From an uncultured Bacilli bacterium (GTDB lineage Bacteria > Bacillota_I > Bacilli_A > RFN20 > CAG-631), in contig CAKPZU010000036.1 in NCBI GenBank assembly GCA_934215405.1, positions 1 through 17,756 of the forward strand: a stretch of 17,756 nt of DNA, written 5' to 3'. Position numbers and translations under genes: made by a program. The notes beneath the pieces are model-generated. The model was not told the origin of the DNA. It saw nothing but the letters and a program-made list of their open reading frames with translations, and ran no database searches. Of the stretch, positions 1 to 6,715 are shown in pieces. Each line of letters begins with the position of its first letter. Positions within the stretch are counted from its first letter, which is position 1.

Positions 1-153
1 GCTGCTAGTAATTTAATACGAATTAATAGTAAGATTATAAATAATGGTGGCAAAGGCGCAAAAGTTTTATGTGTAATATGTGGATTGATTAATGCTGCAT
101 ATAAAAGAAAAGATGGGGTATTTGTTGTACCTATAACTGCTTTAAAAGATTGA
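1..153 (+). CDS. C-terminal end of a probable AAA/DUF4143-type ATP-binding protein (partial)
   Basis: The frame is open from base 1 and ends at TGA 151-153, giving the last 50 residues of a protein whose start lies outside the window. The tail reads ...LCVICGLINAAYKRKDG followed by VFVVPITALKD. A 'Y-R/K-DG-V-hydrophobic-VPI-x-x-L-K-D' ending is what I remember from the C-terminus of DUF4143 proteins, which are AAA-fold ATPases often of unknown role. No Walker motif is visible because that region is missing, so the assignment rests on the tail alone. A hairpin terminator follows 12 bases after the stop, which supports TGA as a true stop. The gene converges on the (-) gene that follows and does not look like part of the sugar locus. 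Confidence 0.5.
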   Translation, partial: AASNLIRINSKIINNGGKGAKVLCVICGLINAAYKRKDGVFVVPITALKD

Positions 154-164
154 TATAATAATCA

Positions 165-195
165 AAAGCACTTAAGACTTTTCCTAAGTGTTTTT
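165..195 (+). terminator. Rho-independent terminator after the partial ATPase gene
   Basis: AAAGCACTTA (165-174) pairs with TAAGTGTTT (185-193) with one G-T wobble, around a ten-base loop, and ends in TTTTT. It sits 12 bases after the TGA stop. Read on the other strand the same hairpin is followed by TTTTGATT, so it may also serve the convergent gene as a weak bidirectional terminator. Confidence 0.75.
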
Positions 196-265
196 ATTAT
201 AAATAGAAAAATTAAAGTAAAAACCAATGATTTGATTAATCAAAGGGCTTAATATAAATTATATT

Positions 266-1513
266 TTATAAGCTATATTTAGTAGATTTTCCAGTACCAG
301 TTACTTTTACATATCCTTTATTTTGTAATGATTTTGTCAAACGTAAAACTTTATCTTTACTAAATCCAGTGATTTTTACTAAATCATTACTTGATGCCAG
401 TATTCCTTTTGCTAAATATTCAATTATCTTACTTTCATCAACAGTAAGTTGAACTTTAAGGCTTAATGAAGGTAATATGACCGATATGCTATTTTCATAT
501 ATTTTAAAGTCTGGTTTAAAAGTGGCATCTTGGTAGGTTTGCTTAATTCTTAGTATGCCTGTCCCAAACATTTCTATATATTTTAATCGAAAGAATATAT
601 TTGCTATTATAGGGTTCCTAGGCTTCGATACTTGACCATCTAAATATTCTTTTTGACTTACACTATGAACTAATCCACCAGGAGAAGTAATGTTAATTGT
701 GTCTTTATACATAGAAACTCTTACATTAGGAGTATCATCCCAAGATCTATGGATTAATGCATTCGCTAATGCTTCTCTAAAGGCATTTTCAGGAATAATA
801 TTTACTATTTTACGATTTGCTCCATCTATTTCTTCATATTCATAGTATTTTTTATACATTTCGTAAGCAGCATCAAACATATCAAAAATTGATTTATTTG
901 TGATTGTAATTCGATCCATAATCTGATTAATATTTTCTCCAAATCTTACTATATCAATACCTGATAAGTTATTATTATCAGAAACTATTAATGCAGCATT
1001 ATTAAATTTTCCGTTTTCATTTATTAAACCAAATGTTTTTAATATGTCTTGATTTAAATTAATTTTTAAAATTGCTTTGACTTTTTTATTAAACGAATTA
1101 AATGATAAATCTTTATCAACATCTAATTCTTCAAACGACAAATTCTTTCCTTCAAGAATAACTCTATGAAGCTCTAGTAAATCCATTTCAATTGTTGAAG
1201 AATCATTTCTTTTGTATGCTTTAGATTTATACATATAAGGCTTATATAAACCTTCATATACTAAAAGTGTAATTGTATTATTTTTGTAATTACATTCAAA
1301 TTGATAATTTGGTTTAGGACTAATTGAATCATTTATTTTGTTTTCTAAATCTAAACAAATTTGTTTTAAGTCTCCTTTTAATCCACAAATTGTACCATCA
1401 TCATTATAACCAAATTTAATAATACCAGTTCCAATGTTTGAGTAAGCACTGACTGTTTTTAAAAAAGTATTAGTCACATCTGATTTATATTCTAAAAAGC
1501 GATGTTCTTTCAT
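266..1513 (-). CDS. AlbA_2 / HATPase_c_4-type ATP-binding protein with C-terminal winged helix
   Basis: This 415-residue protein resembles the 'ATP-binding protein / transcriptional regulator' group that joins a Schlafen-type AlbA_2 domain to a GHKL-like HATPase_c_4 domain. Residues 1 to about 120 carry the AlbA_2 pattern: FLEYK near the start, then SAYSNIGTGIIKFGYNDDG and ICGL. Residues 242-260 (ENAFREALANALIHRSWDD) match the 'REALxNALxHRdy' N-box-like motif, followed by SPGGL (277-281) and MFGTGILRI (315-323). The last 60 residues (LTVDESKIIEYLAKG... through GFSKDKVLRLTKSLQNKGYV) look like a winged helix. I chose ATG 1513 over the upstream in-frame ATG at 1603. It is preceded by GGGTGA at good spacing, the conserved AlbA_2 start follows at once, and the 1514-1603 stretch contains a promoter-like sequence and a long inverted repeat. 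The family is scattered across accessory genomes as a possible regulator or stress/defence protein; its biochemistry is not settled. Nothing links it to the sugar operon except divergent orientation. Confidence 0.8.
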   Translation of the reverse strand: MKEHRFLEYKSDVTNTFLKTVSAYSNIGTGIIKFGYNDDGTICGLKGDLKQICLDLENKINDSISPKPNYQFECNYKNNTITLLVYEGLYKPYMYKSKAYKRNDSSTIEMDLLELHRVILEGKNLSFEELDVDKDLSFNSFNKKVKAILKINLNQDILKTFGLINENGKFNNAALIVSDNNNLSGIDIVRFGENINQIMDRITITNKSIFDMFDAAYEMYKKYYEYEEIDGANRKIVNIIPENAFREALANALIHRSWDDTPNVRVSMYKDTINITSPGGLVHSVSQKEYLDGQVSKPRNPIIANIFFRLKYIEMFGTGILRIKQTYQDATFKPDFKIYENSISVILPSLSLKVQLTVDESKIIEYLAKGILASSNDLVKITGFSKDKVLRLTKSLQNKGYVKVTGTGKSTKYSL

Positions 1514-1532
1514 TCTTTTATCACCCAAATAT

Positions 1533-1561
1533 ATTTTAGCAAATTCAGTGCAAAAATGCAA
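1533..1561 (-). promoter_or_regulatory. Predicted promoter of the AlbA_2 gene
   Basis: On the (-) strand TTGCAT (1561-1556) and TAAAAT (1538-1533) are separated by exactly 17 bases. Transcription would start near 1526, close to the GGGTGA ribosome-binding sequence (1526-1521), so the leader would be very short. The -35 box lies inside the proximal arm of the inverted repeat at 1546-1594, so a protein bound there would block the promoter. Confidence 0.5.
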
Positions 1562-1594
1562 CGCATTCTTTTTCGTTGCATTTTTGTGGCACTG
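1546..1594. repeat. Long inverted repeat overlapping the AlbA_2 gene promoter
   Basis: CAGTG plus CAAAAATGCAACG (1546-1563) is complementary to CGTTGCATTTTTG (1574-1586) plus CACTG (1590-1594). The inner 13 base pairs are perfect, the loop is ten bases (1564-1573), and three bases (1587-1589) are unpaired on one side. It overlaps the -35 box of the (-) gene, so an operator, possibly for self-regulation by the winged-helix protein, is the reading I prefer. With A-runs and T-runs flanking the stem it could instead be a bidirectional terminator, but no transcript on either side clearly needs one. Confidence 0.7.
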
Positions 1595-1603
1595 CAGTAG
1601 CAT

Positions 1604-1888
1604 ATTATTTTTTATCCAACAAATATATTAAGGCGCATTTTACAAAAAACAATTGATTCGCGCCTTAAAATTCAATGATCATTGGAGTATGTTAAGGTAA
1701 AACAATTATATTAATAAAGCCTTGACTGCTTTTGAATTAGCTATCCGTTAAGATTTAGAAGATCAATAAACTATATATGCTTTAATTTTTATAAAAACAA
1801 TAAATTACAAATTTAAAAGTAATTCTTTTTTATTAAAAAAAGAAAATTAACCCATTTTTTTTCATAATGTAAAATAAAGAATTTTTTT
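1604..1888. other. Gene-free AT-rich region between divergent units
   Basis: I see no coding frame or RNA gene here. It holds a perfect 9-bp inverted repeat, TTAAGGCGC (1628-1636) and GCGCCTTAA (1660-1668), with a 23-base spacer. Neither side has a T-run, so it is not an obvious terminator; its GC-rich core stands out in this AT-rich setting. A perfect 12-bp palindrome CAATGATCATTG lies at 1673-1684. The rest is A/T-rich sequence leading into the operon promoter. Confidence 0.6.
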
Positions 1889-1917
1889 TTGACATTTTTA
1901 AATATTAGTGCTATTAT
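1889..1917 (+). promoter_or_regulatory. Main operon promoter (sigma-A/70 type)
   Basis: TTGACA (1889-1894) and TATTAT (1912-1917) are separated by 17 bases: a perfect -35 box and a one-mismatch -10 box. An A/T-rich stretch precedes it. Predicted start of transcription is about 1924, giving a leader near 38 bases that contains the operator and the GGAGG ribosome-binding site (1952-1956, five bases before ATG 1962). Confidence 0.85.
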
Positions 1918-1929
1918 ATTTTTAGAAAT

Positions 1930-1952
1930 TTAACGTTAACGATAACGTAACG
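1930..1952 (+). promoter_or_regulatory. LacI-type operator with four TAACG repeats
   Basis: TAACG occurs at 1931, 1937, 1943 and 1948. Within this, ACGTTA (1933-1938) and TAACGT (1943-1948) form a 6-bp inverted repeat around ACGA, and TTAACGTTAA (1930-1939) is a perfect palindrome. Inverted repeats centred on CG are typical of LacI-family operators. It lies between the -10 box and the ribosome-binding site, where a bound repressor would block initiation or elongation. The obvious partner is the LacI-family protein at 13879-14853. The match is inferred and not proven. Confidence 0.7.
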
Positions 1953-1961
1953 GAGGCAATT

Positions 1962-3491
1962 ATGAGAAAAAAGTTACTAAAACTTTTAGGCGCAACTGTA
2001 TGTAGTGTTATTAGCGTAGCATCACTTAATATAGTTAATGCTGAAGAAGAAACAAAAGAAAATATACCACTTCTTGAAGGCTATACGCGTTATGAAGCAG
2101 AGGACGCTTTAATAACTGATGCATCACTTAAAGGAAAAATGGACGATGCAGTTGCTGATTATGGTAATTATTCAGGTATGGGCTTTGTTGGTTCAATTGA
2201 TTATCAAACATCAAAGGTAACATTTACAATTGATGTTGCTGAAAATGGAAATTATCCATTAAATGTTGGTTATGCAGTAGGTACAACCTTTGGAACAGCA
2301 ACATTTAATATTTATGTAAATAATAGCTTTTATACAACAATATCTTTATCTAAAAAGAATGGTTGGGGGTCATTTAAAGAAACAAGCCCATTAGTTACTT
2401 CAATAAATTTATACGAAGGTACAAATAAGGTTGATTTCGTAAAGGGTTATAACTACGCTGAACTTGATTATATTGATATTGGTAAAAGAACAGGTCCATT
2501 TATAACTCCTTCAGTTGAAGAAAATGAAATTAAAAAGGTTCCAGAAGGGTTTACACGTTATGAGGCTGAAAATGGAAAAATAACATCTGGAGTGTTATAT
2601 AAAACAGGTTCATTTTCTGGAAGTGGATATGTAGGTGATTTAAATCTTTCAGGTATTAGTAAAATTGATTTTACTGTTGAAGCAAAAGAAGAAGGCGAAT
2701 ATGAATTACATTTAGCATATGCAATTGGCGAAGGATTTAATACGGCATCATTAAAGCTATATAACGATAATGGCTTATATACAACAATAACATGTGATAA
2801 AAAATTTGGCTGGGGCAACTTTGATGTTGATGCTATAGCTAAATCATCAATATCATTAAGAAAAGGTACAAATGTAATCAGCTTATACAAATCAATAGAA
2901 TATGCACAAATAGATTTCATTGATATTTCAAACGAAAGAATTGGCGAATATAAAGAATCAAACATTGTTATAAGTAAACCTAATCTAGAAGAAGGCTATA
3001 CACGCTATGAAGCAGAGGAACAATTAGTAATTCTTGGTGAGCCAAAGGGTGTTGGCTTTATAGTCGATATTGGAAAATATTCTGGAATGGGATATGTTGG
3101 TTCATTAAATAACGATAATTGCTATGTTGAAATTCCACTAACAGTTGAAGAAGATGGTGAATATCAAATAAAAATGGCTTATGCTTGCGTTGAAGCAAAT
3201 GCTTCATTAAAGCTTTATTCAGGAACATATGGAAGAGGTGGAAATGTATATTTCTATAAAGAAGAATTTTTTACAAATGTTAGTGAAGATTGGGGAATCT
3301 TTGATGAAAATACAATTGTTACAACTTCGATTTGCTTAAAAAAAGGTAAAAGCTTTATTTTAGTAAGAAGTGGACTAATAAGAGCAGAAATAGATTATGT
3401 AGATTTAGGTCAAAAAATTGGCGATTATTATGAAGGAACTTATGATGAAACGCTAGATAGAAATAACAAAGGAGCTAACTATTATGAATAA
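1962..3491 (+). CDS. Secreted protein with three CBM6/CBM35-like carbohydrate-binding modules
   Basis: The 509-residue protein has a signal peptide (MRKKLLKLLG, hydrophobic stretch to about residue 25, likely cleavage at VNA/EE, residues 25-27/28). Three modules follow, at about 38-174, 194-323 and 342-483. Each begins with the same block (EGYTRYEAE, EGFTRYEAE, EGYTRYEAE) and ends in Y/F-I/V-D-I/L. The N-terminal E-A-E and C-terminal strand Asp recall the Ca-binding frame of CBM6/35/36 jelly-roll modules. Each module has the internal blocks SGxGYVG, an A-Y-A strand and a W-G-x-F motif. No catalytic domain, lipobox or cell-wall anchor is seen; the C-terminus (TLDRNNKGANYYE) is short and hydrophilic. 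The role inferred is capture of glycan outside the cell for the ABC importer encoded directly downstream. It is the first gene of the operon, with GGAGG five bases before ATG. Its stop overlaps the start of the next gene by eight bases. The glycan cannot be named from sequence alone. Confidence 0.85.
   Translation: MRKKLLKLLGATVCSVISVASLNIVNAEEETKENIPLLEGYTRYEAEDALITDASLKGKMDDAVADYGNYSGMGFVGSIDYQTSKVTFTIDVAENGNYPLNVGYAVGTTFGTATFNIYVNNSFYTTISLSKKNGWGSFKETSPLVTSINLYEGTNKVDFVKGYNYAELDYIDIGKRTGPFITPSVEENEIKKVPEGFTRYEAENGKITSGVLYKTGSFSGSGYVGDLNLSGISKIDFTVEAKEEGEYELHLAYAIGEGFNTASLKLYNDNGLYTTITCDKKFGWGNFDVDAIAKSSISLRKGTNVISLYKSIEYAQIDFIDISNERIGEYKESNIVISKPNLEEGYTRYEAEEQLVILGEPKGVGFIVDIGKYSGMGYVGSLNNDNCYVEIPLTVEEDGEYQIKMAYACVEANASLKLYSGTYGRGGNVYFYKEEFFTNVSEDWGIFDENTIVTTSICLKKGKSFILVRSGLIRAEIDYVDLGQKIGDYYEGTYDETLDRNNKGANYYE
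2073..3410 (+). repeat. Three tandem CBM-encoding segments
   Basis: Three in-frame segments at 2073-2483, 2541-2930 and 2985-3410 encode homologous modules that each start with a R-Y-E-A-E block. They are recognisable at protein level but diverged in DNA, which indicates an old duplication rather than a recent copy event. Confidence 0.8.
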
Positions 3492-4944
3492 AAAAATAAT
3501 TTTATTAACATTATTATCAACTGCTTGTTTAGCAAGCTGTACACCATCACTTCAAGATTCAAGTGAGGAGGGTATTTCAACAAGTACAAAGCCAACCAAA
3601 GAATATAAATATAAAGGTAAGAATGTTTTAGATAATTTAGGTAGTGATACTGGAACAATAAAATTCCAAGTTGGAGGAGGAAGTATTGAGCTTCAACTTT
3701 GGGACACATTAATTAGTGAATTTGAAAAGGAAAACGATGGAATTAAAATTGAAAAGGTAACAATTAATGATTCTGATGTTTTATACACTGCTTTAGCAGG
3801 CGGAAATGCCCCAGATGTAATTCAAGTGGAAAGCCATTTATTTGGAACATGGGCAAAGCAAGGGGCTTTACAAGCAATTCAACCTCTTGTTGAGCAAGAA
3901 AGCTTTAAAACAGATGAGTATTGGGAGCAAGCAATTGAAATGTTTTCATTTAATACAAAAACTGGAATTCGTGGTAATGGAGATTTATTTAGCTTACCAA
4001 AGGACTTTGGTGTAAATGGAGTATTTGTTAATAAAACAATTGTTGATACAGCCTATTCTAATAATGAAATAACTAAAGAGCAATATGATTTAGTTACTGA
4101 TCAAGAAAATCCAATGACATTTGAGCAATATTTAGATATAGCCGTAGCTTTAACAAAATATGATGGAACAGCTAATTCTATTTATGGAAGCAATAGAATT
4201 TATTGGGAATCTTATTTGTGGTCATTAGGCGATGACATTTTAGATTCATCACATTTATTAAATTACCAAAGTGAAAATGTTAAAAAAGTACTTCAGTACT
4301 CTCTTGATATGGTAAACAAAAATAGTAAGAGCTTTTGTGCTCCTTATACAGCTTCATCATCAACTTCAAGTCAAGATGAGCAAAGCTTATTTACAACGGG
4401 AAAGCTTGCAATGTATTGGAGTGGAAGATGGAATGTTCCAGCATATGATGCTTCAAATATTAAATACTATTGTATTCCAACACCTGTTGCAACAAAAAGC
4501 GATGGTAATAAAGGTGAAAGTATTGGTTGGTGTTCAACAATTGGCTATTCAATTTCAAGAAATTGTAAGAATACAAAAATGGCTTATAAATTTATTAAAT
4601 TCTTATCAAGTGAGAAGGCTTATAGATTAATGAACAAATTAAATTATGCCGTTCCAGGAATGAAAAAACTTGTTACAGAAAATGAATTTGCTGATCCAAA
4701 AACTTATAACAATAGTCGCCAATTAGATGCAAAAAGTGCTAAAACATTCTTTAAGGCAGCTGAAAATGCAAGGGTTAATAATGCTTCAAGATTTACAACA
4801 AATAGATGGATTGATGCTTTTGAAAAGAAACTTGAATTATTATTTACAGGTGATATTGAACCTGTCGATGAATTCTTATTAAGCGTAAGAAATGAAGTCA
4901 ATTCGGCTTTAAAGAGTTCTGATCCGCAATTATTTAATAAATAA
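3484..4944 (+). CDS. ABC transporter sugar-binding lipoprotein (family 1 solute-binding protein)
   Basis: The 486-residue protein starts with a lipoprotein signal (MNKKIILLTLLSTACLASC), with Cys19 as the predicted lipid-modified residue in the L-A-S-C lipobox. A Ser/Thr/Lys-rich tether follows to about residue 45. The mature part has features of the SBP_bac_1 family: W-D-T-L-I-S-E-F-E-x-E-N-D, A-L-A-G-G-N-A-P-D-V-I-Q-V, and F-T-T-G-K-L-A-M-Y-W-S-G-R-W. It would bind an imported oligosaccharide at the outer face of the membrane and pass it to the two permeases that follow. AAAGGAG (3468-3474) lies nine bases before the ATG, and the eight-base overlap with the CBM gene suggests translational coupling. 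Length is at the upper end for the family. Confidence 0.93.
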   Translation: MNKKIILLTLLSTACLASCTPSLQDSSEEGISTSTKPTKEYKYKGKNVLDNLGSDTGTIKFQVGGGSIELQLWDTLISEFEKENDGIKIEKVTINDSDVLYTALAGGNAPDVIQVESHLFGTWAKQGALQAIQPLVEQESFKTDEYWEQAIEMFSFNTKTGIRGNGDLFSLPKDFGVNGVFVNKTIVDTAYSNNEITKEQYDLVTDQENPMTFEQYLDIAVALTKYDGTANSIYGSNRIYWESYLWSLGDDILDSSHLLNYQSENVKKVLQYSLDMVNKNSKSFCAPYTASSSTSSQDEQSLFTTGKLAMYWSGRWNVPAYDASNIKYYCIPTPVATKSDGNKGESIGWCSTIGYSISRNCKNTKMAYKFIKFLSSEKAYRLMNKLNYAVPGMKKLVTENEFADPKTYNNSRQLDAKSAKTFFKAAENARVNNASRFTTNRWIDAFEKKLELLFTGDIEPVDEFLLSVRNEVNSALKSSDPQLFNK

Positions 4945-4946
4945 TT

Positions 4947-5852
4947 ATGAAAAAGAATCATACTTTATCCTTTAAAGCACAAAGCTATATAGCGGGTTAC
5001 ACTTTTATTGCATTACCTATAATTGGAATATTATTATTTACCTTTATTCCTTTAGTATTTTCATTATATGTTTCATTTAATGAATATGATTTCTTTACTG
5101 GTGAATTTACTCATATAGGCTTTGCTAATTTCAATAGAGCATTTAAGGATCCATATTTTATTGTATCTCTTCAAAATACAGCTTTAACTTTATTAGGACT
5201 AGGTGTACAGATTGTTGTAGCTTTACTAATTGCTTTATTATTAACAGTTAATATTAAGGGTCAACCAATATTTAGAGCATTTTTCTTTATTCCTTCACTT
5301 TGTTCATCAGTTGCAGTAACGCTTGTTTGGAAATGGATGTTTAATGCTGACTTTGGAATACTTAATTCAGTTTTAGGGGTATTTGGTATACCAAAAGTTA
5401 ATTGGCTTGGCGATAAAAATGTTGCGATGCTTTCTATGATTATGCAAGGCGTTTGGATGGGAATTGGTGGTGGAATGGTTATGTATATTGCAGCATTAAA
5501 AAATGCCCCAAAATCTTTATATGAAGCTGCCGAAATAGATGGGGCCAATGATATTCAAAAATTCTTTAAAATTACTATTCCTATGATTTCTCCAACAACA
5601 TTTTATATTTTAGTAACATCATTAATTGGAACAATGACTGATTTTACAAGATTTAAATTAATGACAGATGGTGGTCCTTATTATTCAACTTTAACTTCAG
5701 CATTATATATTTATCAAACAGCATTTACACAAACATACGCATATGATTATTCATATGCAACCTCTATGTCATGGATATTAAGTATTTTAATTATTTTATT
5801 AGTAGGTGGAGTATTTTTAACCTCAAAGAAGTGGGTGCATTATAATGACTAA
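4947..5852 (+). CDS. ABC sugar transporter permease, MalF/UgpA type
   Basis: The 301-residue membrane protein has about six transmembrane segments, the first at roughly residues 14-41. The cytoplasmic EAA loop, which contacts the ATPase, is at about 193-213 (EAAEIDGANDIQKFFKITI). M-T-D-G-G-P near residues 239-244 is also typical of this permease family. It would form a heterodimer channel with the next gene product. Two bases separate it from the binding-protein stop. I see no Shine-Dalgarno sequence before ATG 4947, so translation probably depends on ribosomes arriving from the upstream gene. No ATPase gene is found in the window, which is usual for oligosaccharide importers that share an MsmX/UgpC-type ATPase encoded elsewhere. 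Confidence 0.95.
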   Translation: MKKNHTLSFKAQSYIAGYTFIALPIIGILLFTFIPLVFSLYVSFNEYDFFTGEFTHIGFANFNRAFKDPYFIVSLQNTALTLLGLGVQIVVALLIALLLTVNIKGQPIFRAFFFIPSLCSSVAVTLVWKWMFNADFGILNSVLGVFGIPKVNWLGDKNVAMLSMIMQGVWMGIGGGMVMYIAALKNAPKSLYEAAEIDGANDIQKFFKITIPMISPTTFYILVTSLIGTMTDFTRFKLMTDGGPYYSTLTSALYIYQTAFTQTYAYDYSYATSMSWILSILIILLVGGVFLTSKKWVHYND

Positions 5853-6714
5853 AAGCTATAGTAAATCAGTTAAAAAGAAAAGACTTATTCAGCATATAAT
5901 TGTTTATATTTTAATTGCCTTAGGTTCATTACTCTTTTTACTTCCATTCTTTTGGATGCTATCAACTTCGTTTAAGGAATATGATGAAATATTTTCAATA
6001 CCTATTACTTTTATTCCTAAAAAAATAATTTTTAAGAATTATAAAGAAGTATTTAATGCAAATGAATACGTAAATATTTTAATAGGATTTAAAAACACTT
6101 TAATAATTGTAATACCTTCAACAATTATTGGTTGCTTAACAGCTGCTTTAGCAGCATTTGCTTTTGCTAAAATAAAATTTCCTGGTCGTGATTTAATATT
6201 CTTTGCCTTAGTTGCAACTATGGCAATTCCAGGAATTATTCTAATGATTCCAAGCTATATTTTATTTAGTAAAATCCATTGGACAAATACATGGCTTCCA
6301 TTAATGATACCTGGAATGTTTGGTGGAGCTGGAGCAATTTTCTTTACAAGACAATTTATGAAGGGAATTCCTCATGAGCTTGAAGAGGCAGCTCGAGTTG
6401 ATGGGCTTTCTTGGTGGGGAATATTTTGGAAAATTGAACTTCCACTTGCTAAACCAATTATTATTTCAAATTTCTTATTTGGTTTTATAGGTGGCTATAA
6501 TGATTGGTTAGGGCCTACACTTTATTTGAATGGTGATAGTAAAACAAAAACATTACAGCAAATGATTGCTATGTTAAATGATACATTTGGAACACGTTGG
6601 GGTGTGCAAATGGCCGGCTCTTGCTTAGCTTTAATCCCAACATTAATTATCTTTATTGTATGTCAAAAATTCTTTATTGAAGGCGTTAGCCTAACTGGCG
6701 GAAAGGATGTATAA
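5845..6714 (+). CDS. ABC sugar transporter permease, MalG/UgpE type
   Basis: The 289-residue protein has about six transmembrane segments, beginning with a hydrophobic segment at about 17-40 (HIIVYILIALGSLLFLLP). The EAA loop is at 180-200 (E-E-A-A-R-V-D-G-L-S-W-W-G-I-F-W-K-I-E-L-P). G-G-K-D-V at the C-terminus is a common MalG ending. It overlaps the MalF-type gene by eight bases and is therefore probably coupled to it. It is the second half of the membrane channel for the sugar-binding lipoprotein. Confidence 0.95.
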   Translation: MTKSYSKSVKKKRLIQHIIVYILIALGSLLFLLPFFWMLSTSFKEYDEIFSIPITFIPKKIIFKNYKEVFNANEYVNILIGFKNTLIIVIPSTIIGCLTAALAAFAFAKIKFPGRDLIFFALVATMAIPGIILMIPSYILFSKIHWTNTWLPLMIPGMFGGAGAIFFTRQFMKGIPHELEEAARVDGLSWWGIFWKIELPLAKPIIISNFLFGFIGGYNDWLGPTLYLNGDSKTKTLQQMIAMLNDTFGTRWGVQMAGSCLALIPTLIIFIVCQKFFIEGVSLTGGKDV

Positions 6715-6715
6715 A

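Noticed and set aside
151..153. TGA as tryptophan (Mollicutes code 4)
   Set aside because: The codon is followed at once by a terminator hairpin and the protein tail is complete there; all Trp codons in the window's genes are TGG and no long frame needs TGA read-through.
231..244. TTTGATTAATCAAA palindrome as terminator of the (-) AlbA_2 gene
   Set aside because: The perfect 14-bp palindrome has almost no loop and no directly adjoining T-run on the (-) strand, and its stem is nearly all A/T.
1514..1603. N-terminal extension of the AlbA_2 gene starting at ATG 1603
   Set aside because: It is filled by a long inverted repeat and a 17-base-spaced promoter, lacks a good ribosome-binding site, and the conserved domain begins only after ATG 1513.
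2558..2965. Open frame of 135 codons on the (-) strand inside the triple-CBM gene
   Set aside because: It is fully overlapped by a well-supported (+) gene and its translation has no recognisable features. The other long (-) frames within the operon are rejected for the same reason.
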